Positions 18,016-25,170 are shown, counted from the stretch's first letter. The stretch is 34,055 nucleotides of DNA from Enterococcus diestrammenae (GCF_009933255.1 NZ_MAEI01000031.1:1-34055), one strand, 5' to 3'. Notes: generated by a model from the letters alone, not told the origin. Made by a program: numbers and translations.

Positions 18016-19137
18016 ATGAGAAAATTTGTTTTATCAAGTTATCCAGATTTTTCGGATAATAGTTGGTGTATGTTTATAGGTATGCTTGAACAAGGAATAC
18101 AAGGGAAATATATCTGGCTATATAAGGATGTAGATTCTTTAGAGGTAATCCATAAGAAAGTAAACTTATTATCATTTGATAGAAAAAAAATTAAAATAAA
18201 ATATATTCCTAAAAATACGTTAAGAGGTATATATCATTATTTTACGTCTAAATATATATTCACAACACATGGAATGTTTGAACAGTTTCCTTTATTGCGT
18301 TATCAAATTAAAGTAAACTTATGGCATGGAATGCCACTAAAGAAAATTGGTAACTATGATAATAAAAATTCTACAAGATTTAAGTTAAGTTATACTATTT
18401 CTAATGGAACTCTATTTGATGATGTAGTTTCTAATTCATTTGGTATCAACAAGTCACAATTATTAAAAGTAGGATCTCCAAGAAATGATATTTTGTTTAA
18501 AACCTCTAGTTTTAATTTCTATGAAATCTTTAAAAATCATTTTGATACTATTATATGGATGCCTACTTATCGAAAGAGCAATATTGGAGATATCAGAGAA
18601 GATGGATTATTTCAAGAAGAAAAGATTTCTTTTTTAGATTTAGAATCTATAAGAAAACTTAATACGATGTTAGCAGATAGACATGTAAATATTTTTATTA
18701 AATTACATCCAATGGATATATTAAATCAAAATAGTATTTTTATTCAGAATGTAAATAAACTATCAAATATAAAAATGATGAATGGAAATAATCGATTATT
18801 TGAAAAATATTCTTTGTATGAGATTCTAAAGCCATCAAAATCGTTAATTACAGACTATTCTTCAATCCTTTTTGATTATGTTTTGCTAAATAAGCCAATC
18901 GGATTATTAATTGATGATAAAAAGAAATATATGGAAACTAGAGGTTTTATTGACAGTATTGAGAAAGAAATTGTAGGATTTACTATTAATGATTTTCAAG
19001 ATCTCACTGATTTTATAGACTATTCATTGTGTAAAGAAGATGTAATTAATAAAAATAAACAATTATATCAAACTTATGATCATCAAGGAAAGAATACTCA
19101 AAAAATTTTAGAACTATTAGGGATTGAAAAAAAATAA
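18016..19137 (+). CDS. CDP-glycerol:glycerophosphate glycerophosphotransferase, TagB/TagF family
   Basis: A 373-aa, single-domain member of the CDP-glycerol glycerophosphotransferase family. Signature motifs are FTTHGM (about 88-93), the active-site region LWHGMPLKKIG (about 107-117), GSPRND (about 152-157), MPTYRKS (about 180-186), KLHPMD (about 230-235) and LITDYSSILFDY (about 277-288). Known members transfer glycerol-1-phosphate from CDP-glycerol. With tagD next to it and no teichoic acid backbone genes here, the likely job is adding a glycerol phosphate side group or link to the capsule unit. Chain-forming polymerases are usually longer, so single-residue transfer is more likely. Confidence 0.9.
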   Translation: MRKFVLSSYPDFSDNSWCMFIGMLEQGIQGKYIWLYKDVDSLEVIHKKVNLLSFDRKKIKIKYIPKNTLRGIYHYFTSKYIFTTHGMFEQFPLLRYQIKVNLWHGMPLKKIGNYDNKNSTRFKLSYTISNGTLFDDVVSNSFGINKSQLLKVGSPRNDILFKTSSFNFYEIFKNHFDTIIWMPTYRKSNIGDIREDGLFQEEKISFLDLESIRKLNTMLADRHVNIFIKLHPMDILNQNSIFIQNVNKLSNIKMMNGNNRLFEKYSLYEILKPSKSLITDYSSILFDYVLLNKPIGLLIDDKKKYMETRGFIDSIEKEIVGFTINDFQDLTDFIDYSLCKEDVINKNKQLYQTYDHQGKNTQKILELLGIEKK

Positions 19138-19173
19138 TGGTTTACTTTTTTTATCATAGAGGAGTAATTATAA

Positions 19174-19578
19174 ATGAAAAGAATCATCACTTATGGAACA
19201 TTTGACTTGTTACATTATGGTCATATTAATCTACTTAAAAGAGCGAAGGAACAAGGTGATTATCTTGTTGTTGCTTTATCTACTGATGAGTTTAACTGGG
19301 ATGAAAAACAAAAGAAATGCTATTTCTCCTATGAAAAACGCAAACAATTATTAGAAGCAATTCGCTATGTGGATTTGGTTATTCCAGAAAATAATTGGGA
19401 ACAAAAAACAACAGATATTGAATTGTATCACATTGACAAATTTGTCATGGGGGATGATTGGGCTGACAAGTTTGATTTCATTGAAGATCAGACTGAGGCT
19501 GAGGTGATTTATTTGCCTCGGACACCGGAAATCTCCACTACCCAGATTAAGAGAGATTTAGAGGAAAAAAATAGATAA
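19174..19578 (+). CDS. tagD: Glycerol-3-phosphate cytidylyltransferase, TagD/GCT
   Basis: Makes CDP-glycerol from CTP and sn-glycerol-3-phosphate in the cytoplasm. It has 134 aa, close to the usual size of TagD. Motifs: GTFDLLHYGH (8-17) with the HxGH nucleotide-binding pair H14 and H17, and RTPEISTT (116-123), the counterpart of the RTxGISTT motif, with Pro-Glu in the variable positions. The ribosome site is gaggag. It supplies the donor for the transferase upstream. It is less AT-biased than wzx, and is the last gene of the cassette. Confidence 0.95.
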   Translation: MKRIITYGTFDLLHYGHINLLKRAKEQGDYLVVALSTDEFNWDEKQKKCYFSYEKRKQLLEAIRYVDLVIPENNWEQKTTDIELYHIDKFVMGDDWADKFDFIEDQTEAEVIYLPRTPEISTTQIKRDLEEKNR

Positions 19579-19725
19579 TCTTTTTGATTTTCAGATTATG
19601 GATATAGTAGTTAGCGAATTTCTAAAAAACGCATCTATAAACTAACTCAATGAAGTATGGATATGTTATTGAGTAAATAGGCAGTACTTTTGTTTAACTT
19701 AGTCAGGGAAACGAGGGATCATTCA

Positions 19726-20646
19726 TTGTCAACAGGGAAAAAAATCATTTTAGGAATCGTGGGACTAATTCTTGCAATCACATTGGTAGTAGTCGGACTT
19801 GGTGCCAAGGTTTACTTCGATGTCCGAGGGTCAGCGGATCAGACGTATGAATCTGTTAAACGTAAAAACCCAGCCAAGCGGGAACAGGCAGTAGACTTGG
19901 AAGAGCAAGATTCTTTTTCAGTCTTGTTACTTGGGATTGATACCGGGGACTTGGGTCGGACGGAACAAGGGCGTTCGGATACCATGATGGTGGCGACGGT
20001 TAATCCGAAAGATAAGAAGACTACGATTGTCAGCATTGCCAGAGATACCTATGTGCCGATCGTGGGTCATGGGACAGATGATAAGATTAACCACGCCTAT
20101 GCCTTTGGTGGGGCGGCGATGTCGATGGATACGGTAGAGAATTATCTCGACATCCCTATCGATCATTATGCTGCGATTAACATGAAGGGCCTCAAAGAAC
20201 TGGTGGATGCGGTAGGTGGCGTGGAGGTTTCCAATAGTGGTGAGTTCACTCAAAGTGGCTATACCTTCAAGCATGGGTTAAACACGTTGGATGGCGATAG
20301 GGCACTTGCCTTTTCCCGGATGCGTAAGGAAGATCCTCGAGGAGACTATGGTCGGCAAGAACGGCAGCGAGCCATCGTCGTCGGTGTCGTGAAGAAGCTG
20401 TTGTCGATGGATGGGATTACTAAGTATCAAGAAGTCTTAGAGGCGATGGAGTCCAATGTGACCACGGATATGCATTTTGCTGACATGAAGAAGATTACCT
20501 TGAATTATCGGGATGCCTTTACCAATGTGAAGACAGAACAGATGCAAGGAGAAGGCTTCATGCAAGACAATATCAGTTACCAACGGGTTTCCGAAGATGA
20601 GTTGAAACGGGTGCAAGACATCTTGAAAGGTGAGTTGGACCTTTAA
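19726..20646 (+). CDS. LytR-CpsA-Psr (LCP) family polymer-peptidoglycan ligase
   Basis: LCP enzymes move undecaprenyl-PP-linked polymers onto peptidoglycan outside the cell. The chosen start is TTG 19726, behind GAGGGA (19713-19718), giving 306 aa; a TTG at 19690 has a poorer ribosome site. One N-terminal membrane helix (about residues 3-27) precedes the LCP domain. LLLGIDTGD, GRSDTMMVATVNP, SIARDTYV and DKINHAYAFGG supply the conserved Asp and Arg residues. A later stretch holds AFSRMRKEDPRGDYGRQERQ with the Arg cluster that binds the pyrophosphate. Base composition returns to that of the flanking chromosome, so it belongs to the constant part of the locus. Confidence 0.94.
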   Translation: MSTGKKIILGIVGLILAITLVVVGLGAKVYFDVRGSADQTYESVKRKNPAKREQAVDLEEQDSFSVLLLGIDTGDLGRTEQGRSDTMMVATVNPKDKKTTIVSIARDTYVPIVGHGTDDKINHAYAFGGAAMSMDTVENYLDIPIDHYAAINMKGLKELVDAVGGVEVSNSGEFTQSGYTFKHGLNTLDGDRALAFSRMRKEDPRGDYGRQERQRAIVVGVVKKLLSMDGITKYQEVLEAMESNVTTDMHFADMKKITLNYRDAFTNVKTEQMQGEGFMQDNISYQRVSEDELKRVQDILKGELDL

Positions 20647-20661
20647 GTACCAATAGTGATG

Positions 20662-20691
20662 AATGGCGTCCTGATGTGGGGCGCCATTTTT
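20662..20691 (+). terminator. Rho-independent terminator after the LCP gene
   Basis: A 7-bp stem (aatggcg 20662-20668 with cgccatt 20682-20688), extended by a wobble pair, leads into a run of five T (20687-20691). It closes the capsule locus. Confidence 0.75.
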
Positions 20692-20710
20692 GTGAAAGGA
20701 AGTGGGTGAC

Positions 20711-21286
20711 GTGAGAGTAATCAAGAGCGTGGTGGCGTTGCTAATCGCGGTGGGCATCGGTGGTCTGTTGATCCACTTTATTGCTCTGCCAGTTCTAGCG
20801 GGGTATCCTCGGATTGCCCAAACGATGGAGCGTTTTGTCTATACTGAATTGGTGTTAATCAGTTTTCTTGCATTGGTGATTTGGTTGTTTTACCTACAGT
20901 GGTCTTTAGGAAAATTATCCGTAGTTTATCTTTATCTATTTTTTAGTGTGTATTTGTTCTTATTGTTCATCGTTTTATTCACCAAGGCTCCCCGTTATCA
21001 GGCCTTGATTCTGAATCCTATCGACTTTTTGATGGGTGGGAGGCTAAGCTGGCTTGAGGCACTACTAAATGTTTGCTACTTCATACCACTGGGACTTTTG
21101 TATGGGATGAAGGCTCGTTATCGGGAGTTTGTCATCGTAGCTCTCCTGATGATTGTGGGGATTGAGATGATACAGTTTGTGTTTTACCTTGGCACATTTG
21201 CGATAAGTGATATCTTCTTAAACTTTATCGGTTGCCTGCTAGGATATCATCTTTATCAACCATTGCATGAGCATTTTCAGGAGTAG
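20711..21286 (+). CDS. VanZ-like integral membrane protein
   Basis: A 191-aa hydrophobic protein with five predicted membrane helices. The arrangement (NPIDFLM region, then ALLNVCYFIPLGLLYGM, EMIQFVFYLGTFAISDIFLNFIG in parts) matches the VanZ-like family, in particular the pattern of an N near the third helix, a P-L-G motif, an E-x-x-Q pair and an S/D-x-x-x-N. VanZ itself raises teicoplanin resistance by an unknown route, while most chromosomal members have unknown roles. I chose GTG 20711 because aaaggaag lies at a proper distance; GTG 20702 is too close to it. Confidence 0.75.
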   Translation: MRVIKSVVALLIAVGIGGLLIHFIALPVLAGYPRIAQTMERFVYTELVLISFLALVIWLFYLQWSLGKLSVVYLYLFFSVYLFLLFIVLFTKAPRYQALILNPIDFLMGGRLSWLEALLNVCYFIPLGLLYGMKARYREFVIVALLMIVGIEMIQFVFYLGTFAISDIFLNFIGCLLGYHLYQPLHEHFQE

Positions 21287-21300
21287 GGAGTTATGTCAAG

Positions 21301-21340
21301 GGCAACTTAAAATTGTAGGTTCCTACATTTTAATGTTGCC
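21301..21340. repeat. 40-bp near-perfect palindrome between the VanZ-like and lipoprotein genes
   Basis: Two 19-bp arms (21301-21319 and 21322-21340) with three mismatches flank a 2-bp centre. The inner part gtagg-tt-cctac is perfect. No T-run follows, so it is not a typical terminator. It ends one base before a TTGACA, so it may be an operator or an insulating hairpin. Confidence 0.65.
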
Positions 21341-21341
21341 G

Positions 21342-21370
21342 TTGACACTTATTTTGGTTAATTTCATGTT
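21342..21370 (+). promoter_or_regulatory. Possible promoter of the lipoprotein gene
   Basis: A perfect -35 TTGACA (21342-21347) is followed 17 bp later by CATGTT (21365-21370), a poor -10. The position directly after the palindrome and 64 bp before the gene supports a regulated promoter. Confidence 0.4.
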
Positions 21371-21433
21371 AGTAGTTGCTTATTGTGTGTTCTTTCAATT
21401 TATTTTGAGTTTATTTTGACTGGAGGAGTGAAT

Positions 21434-22015
21434 GTGAAAAAACTTTTGTTAGGCTTGTTGGCAGTGTGTTTCTTAGGTGGCTGCTCTACCCAGGAGGAGC
21501 CCGAGGATGTGACCTATGACTGGACGCCACCTTTTGAAGATGTTAGTTGGGGGATGGGAGAAGATGAGGCTATGGAGGCCTTAGACTTGGATATGGAAGA
21601 GGCGGCGCTGGATGTCACTCCCGAAAAATATCAGGTATTCTCTTTTACCAGTGCCATGGAGACGGAAGTGGGGATGGCTGCTCCGGACTTGGTCTTTGAG
21701 CCGGGCTTTGGCTTGATTGGCGTGACGTTGCGCTATATGCCGACAGAGGAGGAAGCTGCGGAGACTTTGACGAAGCTGGAATCGGCCTATGGGAAAAGCG
21801 ATGATGGCACGTGGTCGGGGACGAAGTTTGGCGACTTAGGTTTGTCCGAGGAGCAGGTTGCGGCCTTCAAGGAAGAAGACGAGGAAATCAGTGACAATGA
21901 TTCGATTGTTACGATTCTATTGAATCAAGATAATCTAACGGATAATTACCAAGAATGCGTGTTTGAAGGAAAAGCAGCGGCAATACTCGAACACGTTCTA
22001 CAAAACAATAACTAG
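21434..22015 (+). CDS. Putative lipoprotein of unknown function
   Basis: From GTG 21434, preceded by tggaggagtg, the protein has 193 aa. The N-terminus is a lipoprotein signal peptide: two Lys, a hydrophobic core, and the lipobox LGGC with the modified Cys at residue 17. The mature part is strongly acidic and soluble, with DVSWGMGEDEAMEALDLD near residue 36 and a paired pattern of short strands and helices. I recognise no enzyme motif. A longer reading from 21383 would put extra residues before the signal peptide and is unlikely. Confidence 0.75.
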   Translation: MKKLLLGLLAVCFLGGCSTQEEPEDVTYDWTPPFEDVSWGMGEDEAMEALDLDMEEAALDVTPEKYQVFSFTSAMETEVGMAAPDLVFEPGFGLIGVTLRYMPTEEEAAETLTKLESAYGKSDDGTWSGTKFGDLGLSEEQVAAFKEEDEEISDNDSIVTILLNQDNLTDNYQECVFEGKAAAILEHVLQNNN

Positions 22016-22086
22016 ATAATTTTAAAAAAATCTATTTATTGTTGCTAACTAAACTAATGTTCATTATGATTTTTTTTGAAGTGTAT

Positions 22087-22144
22087 AGACAAATTTGTCT
22101 GTGCGCTATTTTTTTGAAAAAAATTCCGATTCTTCGAAAAATAG
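22087..22144. repeat. Palindrome and hairpin upstream of the mobile-element sigma factor
   Basis: A perfect 14-bp palindrome agacaaatttgtct lies at 22087-22100. It is followed by a 12-bp imperfect hairpin (22106-22117 with 22133-22144). There is no terminator tail. Together they sit in the 210-bp control region of the recombination module and could bind a regulator. Confidence 0.5.
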
Positions 22145-22183
22145 ACCTGCCCAAATTGTATTAGTAGTGGAAAGGGGAAAGCA

Positions 22184-22207
22184 ATGAGTTACAAAATCTT
22201 TGTTTGA
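22184..22207 (+). CDS. Possible 7-residue leader peptide
   Basis: ATG 22184 sits behind aaaggggaaa and codes for MSYKIFV before TGA. Only 18 bp separate its stop from the sigma-factor gene, and the next ribosome site (gaggagg) falls in that gap. The strong ribosome site on so short an ORF suggests a translated leader, but this is a guess. Confidence 0.3.
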   Translation: MSYKIFV

Positions 22208-22225
22208 ACATGAGGAGGAAAGAAT

Positions 22226-22648
22226 ATGAAAGATTTATTGGATTTCCGCGTTGTACAAATCTTTGATAGCTTTTGTAAAACAGTCATTCGCAATGAAGCA
22301 CGGAATATCAAAAAGCAATATGCCAGACTCCGAGAACGGCAAATTTCATTAACTGAATTACCAGAATCAGCTCTAGCATCTTTTCAAATCAACGATACTT
22401 CCATGGAGAATAGTGAGGTTTTTCTAGCTCTAGGTATGGAACTATTAGTCGCAAATCTCGATGTAGCAGAAGCAATTCACCAACTCTGCGAACCTAAACG
22501 AAAAATTATCTTACTTTATTATTTTGCTGGATTCAACGATCGTGAAATAGGGGAAATAATTGGGATGAGTGTTGGCGGTGTGTGGTACCAACGAAGGAAA
22601 GCTGAAGAAGAGTTAAGGAAGTATTTGGAGGAAAATAGCCATGAATAA
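22226..22648 (+). CDS. Tn916 Orf7-like sigma-70 region 4 family factor
   Basis: A 140-aa protein resembling the sigma-factor-like Orf7 of Tn916 family conjugative transposons, which activates transcription of their excision and transfer genes. The C-terminal half is a sigma region 4 helix-turn-helix: KIILLYYFAGFNDREIGEIIG (first part about 89-103) followed by MSVGGVWYQRRKAEEELRKYL (in parts, about 112-132). The start is clear from gaggaggaaag before ATG 22226. It overlaps the next gene by 8 bp, as I recall for orf7 and orf8 of Tn916. Confidence 0.85.
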   Translation: MKDLLDFRVVQIFDSFCKTVIRNEARNIKKQYARLRERQISLTELPESALASFQINDTSMENSEVFLALGMELLVANLDVAEAIHQLCEPKRKIILLYYFAGFNDREIGEIIGMSVGGVWYQRRKAEEELRKYLEENSHE

Positions 22649-22886
22649 TGACACTAACAAGGCTATTTCTTCATTAAAAGTAGAGACAATTGTTTCGGCA
22701 GTTTCTGGGGAGCCAGTGGCAATCACAGAGGTTCTTCATCACTATCAGAAGTATATTATCAGACTTTCATTGCGAAATAACTATGAAGTTGGTTCTACAT
22801 CGTCTGTTTATATTGATGAGTTTTTGCGTAGAAACTTGGAAACCAAACTAATTGAAAAAATCCTGACCTTTGATGTCAGTCGCTAG
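22641..22886 (+). CDS. Tn916 Orf8-like helix-turn-helix protein
   Basis: An 81-aa protein of the Orf8 type (helix-turn-helix conjugative-transposon-like domain). Residues 20-55 (AVSGEPVAITEVLHHYQKYI, then LSLRN) match the usual pattern, in which a short loop and helix are followed by a conserved Tyr and a C-terminal helix LETKLIEKILTF. It overlaps the sigma gene by 8 bp. Together they are the standard control pair of Tn916-like elements. Confidence 0.8.
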   Translation: MNNDTNKAISSLKVETIVSAVSGEPVAITEVLHHYQKYIIRLSLRNNYEVGSTSSVYIDEFLRRNLETKLIEKILTFDVSR

Positions 22887-23046
22887 TAGTGCCTTCCTCT
22901 TTCCAATTTTCATTCTATGGAAGTTTTTTAGATTCATTTCTAGAAGATTATCATAGGCTGAAAAGCCATGTCCATTGAAAATTAAATATGAATCTATCAG
23001 TACGTTAGTTTTTTAATCTTACATTTTATTACGCCAGGAGGATCGA

Positions 23047-23091
23047 ATGATTGGAGCGACAGAAATAGTGAAATGTAAAGATGAAAACTAG
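23047..23091 (+). CDS. Possible 14-residue mini-ORF
   Basis: ATG 23047 lies behind aggaggatcga, a near-perfect ribosome site, and codes for MIGATEIVKCKDEN before TAG. It could be a leader peptide or the start of a decayed gene. There is no homology I can name. Confidence 0.3.
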   Translation: MIGATEIVKCKDEN

Positions 23092-23149
23092 ATAATGATA
23101 CTTCCGTAACCAAATTGGCCCGCCATTACTGGGGGGAGGTGAGATTCCT

Positions 23150-23179
23150 ATGTGCTTTGGCAGAGCAGCTGATAGATGA
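23150..23179 (+). CDS. Possible 9-residue mini-ORF
   Basis: ATG 23150 lies 9 bp after ggggggaggtg, an exceptionally strong ribosome site, and codes for MCFGRAADR before TGA. Such a site in front of nine codons is unusual. It may be a leader peptide or the remains of a deleted gene. Confidence 0.3.
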   Translation: MCFGRAADR

Positions 23180-23293
23180 AAAACTACTATTTTTAAGACT
23201 TGATTTTTCTTATCTACGTCATTGCTTTATGATACCTAATTTTTGTTTAGAAATACTGGGAAGATTTTTTACGATAGAGAAGAGGTGAAGCAA

Positions 23294-23602
23294 TTGGAAT
23301 ATCCTACTAATCAAAGAGTTCTTGAAACTGATTTTTATCCGTACTTGCAAAAGAAACTAGAAGAATACACAGATAGGCTACTTGCTATGGCGCAACTACC
23401 ACTAGTACTTACTAATACTGATTTGAAACGTCTTTTTCAAATCAGTGATAGTACGTTAAATCGCTTGGTCAAACTTGGCGATTTTCCGTCTTGTTGGTAT
23501 GGAATTCGAGGACACTACCTGCGAGACGATGTTTTAGAATGGATGAGGAAGAGTGATGCAGATGGCTTTCGTGAACAAATGCGACTACTTCGATCTTTAT
23601 AG
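23294..23602 (+). CDS. Excisionase-like helix-turn-helix protein
   Basis: From TTG 23294, behind agaagagg, the protein has 102 aa. A TTG at 23243 would add 17 residues but has no ribosome site. The C-terminal half is a MerR/excisionase-type winged helix: LTNTDLKRLFQISDSTLNRL (about 42-61), then a basic wing with GHYLRDDVLEWM (about 75-86). Its place 103 bp before the integrase fits a recombination directionality factor. A transcriptional regulator of similar fold is the alternative. Confidence 0.7.
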   Translation: MEYPTNQRVLETDFYPYLQKKLEEYTDRLLAMAQLPLVLTNTDLKRLFQISDSTLNRLVKLGDFPSCWYGIRGHYLRDDVLEWMRKSDADGFREQMRLLRSL

Positions 23603-23705
23603 GTTACATCTTTTTATTAAGATGCGGTACAATGGAAGCATAGATAGAAAGATTTCCAAAGATTTTTCGCTTGTTGGGTTCCTTCGAAATAGGAGGAATC
23701 AATAA

Positions 23706-24884
23706 ATGAAAACAAAAGATCGTTTTAAAAAACAAATTAGTTCTACTGGCAGAGTTACTTGGTATTTTCAAGCATTTCGAACAACAAGACGTGGTTTCAA
23801 TTCAAAACAGGAAGCACAACTTGCTTATCTGGAAATGGAAAAGGAGCAACGACACAAGAAAAGGATTGTTGCAAGCAACGACAAGTTTAGCGTTGTAGGT
23901 GAAAAATGGTTTCAATATTACCGGTCCTTAAATGAACAAAAGGAATCGACCTATGATAAGCGAGCAGAACAACTGACTATCATCAATCGTTGGATTGGCA
24001 ATAAACGACTCTGTGATTTAACATCAGATGAACTACAAGAGTTGGTTTTCAACTTGAAGGAACGAGGCCTCAACGGTACAGACCTAGGCTATGCTAAAAA
24101 TAGTCTACAATCTCTGATTCAAGTCCTAAACATGGTTTTCAAGTACTGTCTCAAAAAGCAGTTAGTAAGTGAAAATCCAATGAAGACAGTCAGAATACCT
24201 AAGTATCAAGTAACCGTTCGGGATTTGAAAGAAGCTGTCAATAATGTGGAAGATAAGTTTTTGACGGTAGATGAGTTGAGGACGTTCTTGAACTATGGGA
24301 TTGTCCATGAAGAATTACCTATGTCAGTTCTCTTTCATGTTCTATTCTATACAGGCTGCCGTGTTAGTGAGGCACTTGCTTTACAACCAGAAGATATTGA
24401 TTTTCAAAGAAATGAAATTCTCTTCTATAAACAGACAGCGGTTAAAGGAAAGAGTAAAGATTTTCGTATTGAAACTACTAAGACAGTTAGTTCTGCTAGA
24501 CGAGTGCCGGTAACACCATTGGCGATGGAAAAGCTAAAGCAATTGATTCGTGCTTTAGCTGAGATGAGAGGGCATCATCGCTTTATTGTGGATGAGACTT
24601 ATTTATTTGTTTATCTCGATGCTAGTAAACGTGGGGTGCCTTATCGCAGGGAATATGTAAATGATCACGTTAAGCGGTGCGTGGAGCGGTCAGGGATTGG
24701 AAAGTCATTCCATACTCACTTAGCTCGCCACACAATGGCTAGTCTAGTAGCCGAGTATTGTAGTTGGGATGTCTTGAAGGATCGATTAGGTCATACGGAC
24801 AAAACGACTTCAAAAATCTACCGTCATTTGACTAATAATGAAAAGGTAAAACCATTACTTGCATTTCGTTCTTTGGAAGACTAA
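23706..24884 (+). CDS. int: Tyrosine-recombinase integrase
   Basis: A 392-aa site-specific recombinase of the phage/Tn916 type. An N-terminal arm-binding domain (about 1-45) is followed by a SAM-like core-binding domain (about 60-160). The catalytic domain (about 180-385) has Arg in TGCRVSEAL (about 217-225), His and Arg in HTHLARHTMAS (about 338-348), LGHTDKTTS (about 363-371) and the nucleophile Tyr in SKIYRHL (about 371-377). The pattern is complete, so the enzyme should be active. The ribosome site aggagg precedes ATG 23706. It is the last gene of the module, as in Tn916. Confidence 0.96.
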   Translation: MKTKDRFKKQISSTGRVTWYFQAFRTTRRGFNSKQEAQLAYLEMEKEQRHKKRIVASNDKFSVVGEKWFQYYRSLNEQKESTYDKRAEQLTIINRWIGNKRLCDLTSDELQELVFNLKERGLNGTDLGYAKNSLQSLIQVLNMVFKYCLKKQLVSENPMKTVRIPKYQVTVRDLKEAVNNVEDKFLTVDELRTFLNYGIVHEELPMSVLFHVLFYTGCRVSEALALQPEDIDFQRNEILFYKQTAVKGKSKDFRIETTKTVSSARRVPVTPLAMEKLKQLIRALAEMRGHHRFIVDETYLFVYLDASKRGVPYRREYVNDHVKRCVERSGIGKSFHTHLARHTMASLVAEYCSWDVLKDRLGHTDKTTSKIYRHLTNNEKVKPLLAFRSLED

Positions 24885-24940
24885 AATACGGTAAAAACGC
24901 TGGTATTATAGGATTCTTAAAGAGCCAATTTTTCATAAAC

Positions 24941-24962
24941 TAGTCAAAGTGTAGTCAGAGGT
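24941..24962 (+). repeat. Tandem 11-bp repeats downstream of int (candidate arm-type sites)
   Basis: TAGTCAAAGTG (24941-24951) is followed directly by TAGTCAGAGGT (24952-24962), matching at 9 of 11 positions. Directly repeated 11-bp sites bound by the integrase N-terminal domain lie near the ends of Tn916 relatives, so these may be such sites and mark one end of the element. Confidence 0.45.
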
Positions 24963-25051
24963 AATAAAAATCTTTTTATATCAATACTTTAACGACTTTT
25001 CACAAGTATCAAAGAAATCCGTCGTTAATTTTTGTTATAAAAATGACGCAA

Positions 25052-25078
25052 GGCCACCGAGAAATCGGTGGTCTTTTT
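25052..25078 (+). terminator. Rho-independent terminator after the integrase
   Basis: A 9-bp stem with one wobble pair (ggccaccga 25052-25060 with tcggtggtc 25065-25073), a GAAA tetraloop, and five T at 25074-25078. This is a very strong terminator. Confidence 0.9.
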
Positions 25079-25170
25079 CTGTTGTATTGCTCCTATTCAC
25101 AAACAAAGCCCTCCGTATCGTTGCAACATAATTCTTGAGGAAAATTCCTGACAAGTCTAAGCGTGAAAGG

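Larger units (their letters stand above)
22887..23293 (+). other. Non-coding interval with two mini-ORFs
   Basis: About 400 bp without an ordinary gene. It contains two very short ORFs with strong ribosome sites (listed separately at 23047 and 23150) and no recognisable RNA family. It separates orf8-like and excisionase-like genes, a region that varies among Tn916 relatives. Confidence 0.45.
22184..24962 (+). mobile_element. Tn916-like control and integration module (incomplete element)
   Basis: Order sigma-like, orf8-like, excisionase-like, int is the right-end module of Tn916-type integrative conjugative elements. No conjugation, replication or relaxase gene occurs here, and capsule and lipoprotein genes lie directly upstream. 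It is therefore a remnant or a non-autonomous integrated element. Ends were not identified, so the coordinates mark only the genes and the nearby repeats. Confidence 0.65.

Noticed and set aside
19575..19599. Inverted repeat after tagD (ataatct with agattat) as a terminator
   Set aside because: The stem is AT-only apart from one pair and no T-run follows, so it is unlikely to stop transcription before the LCP gene.
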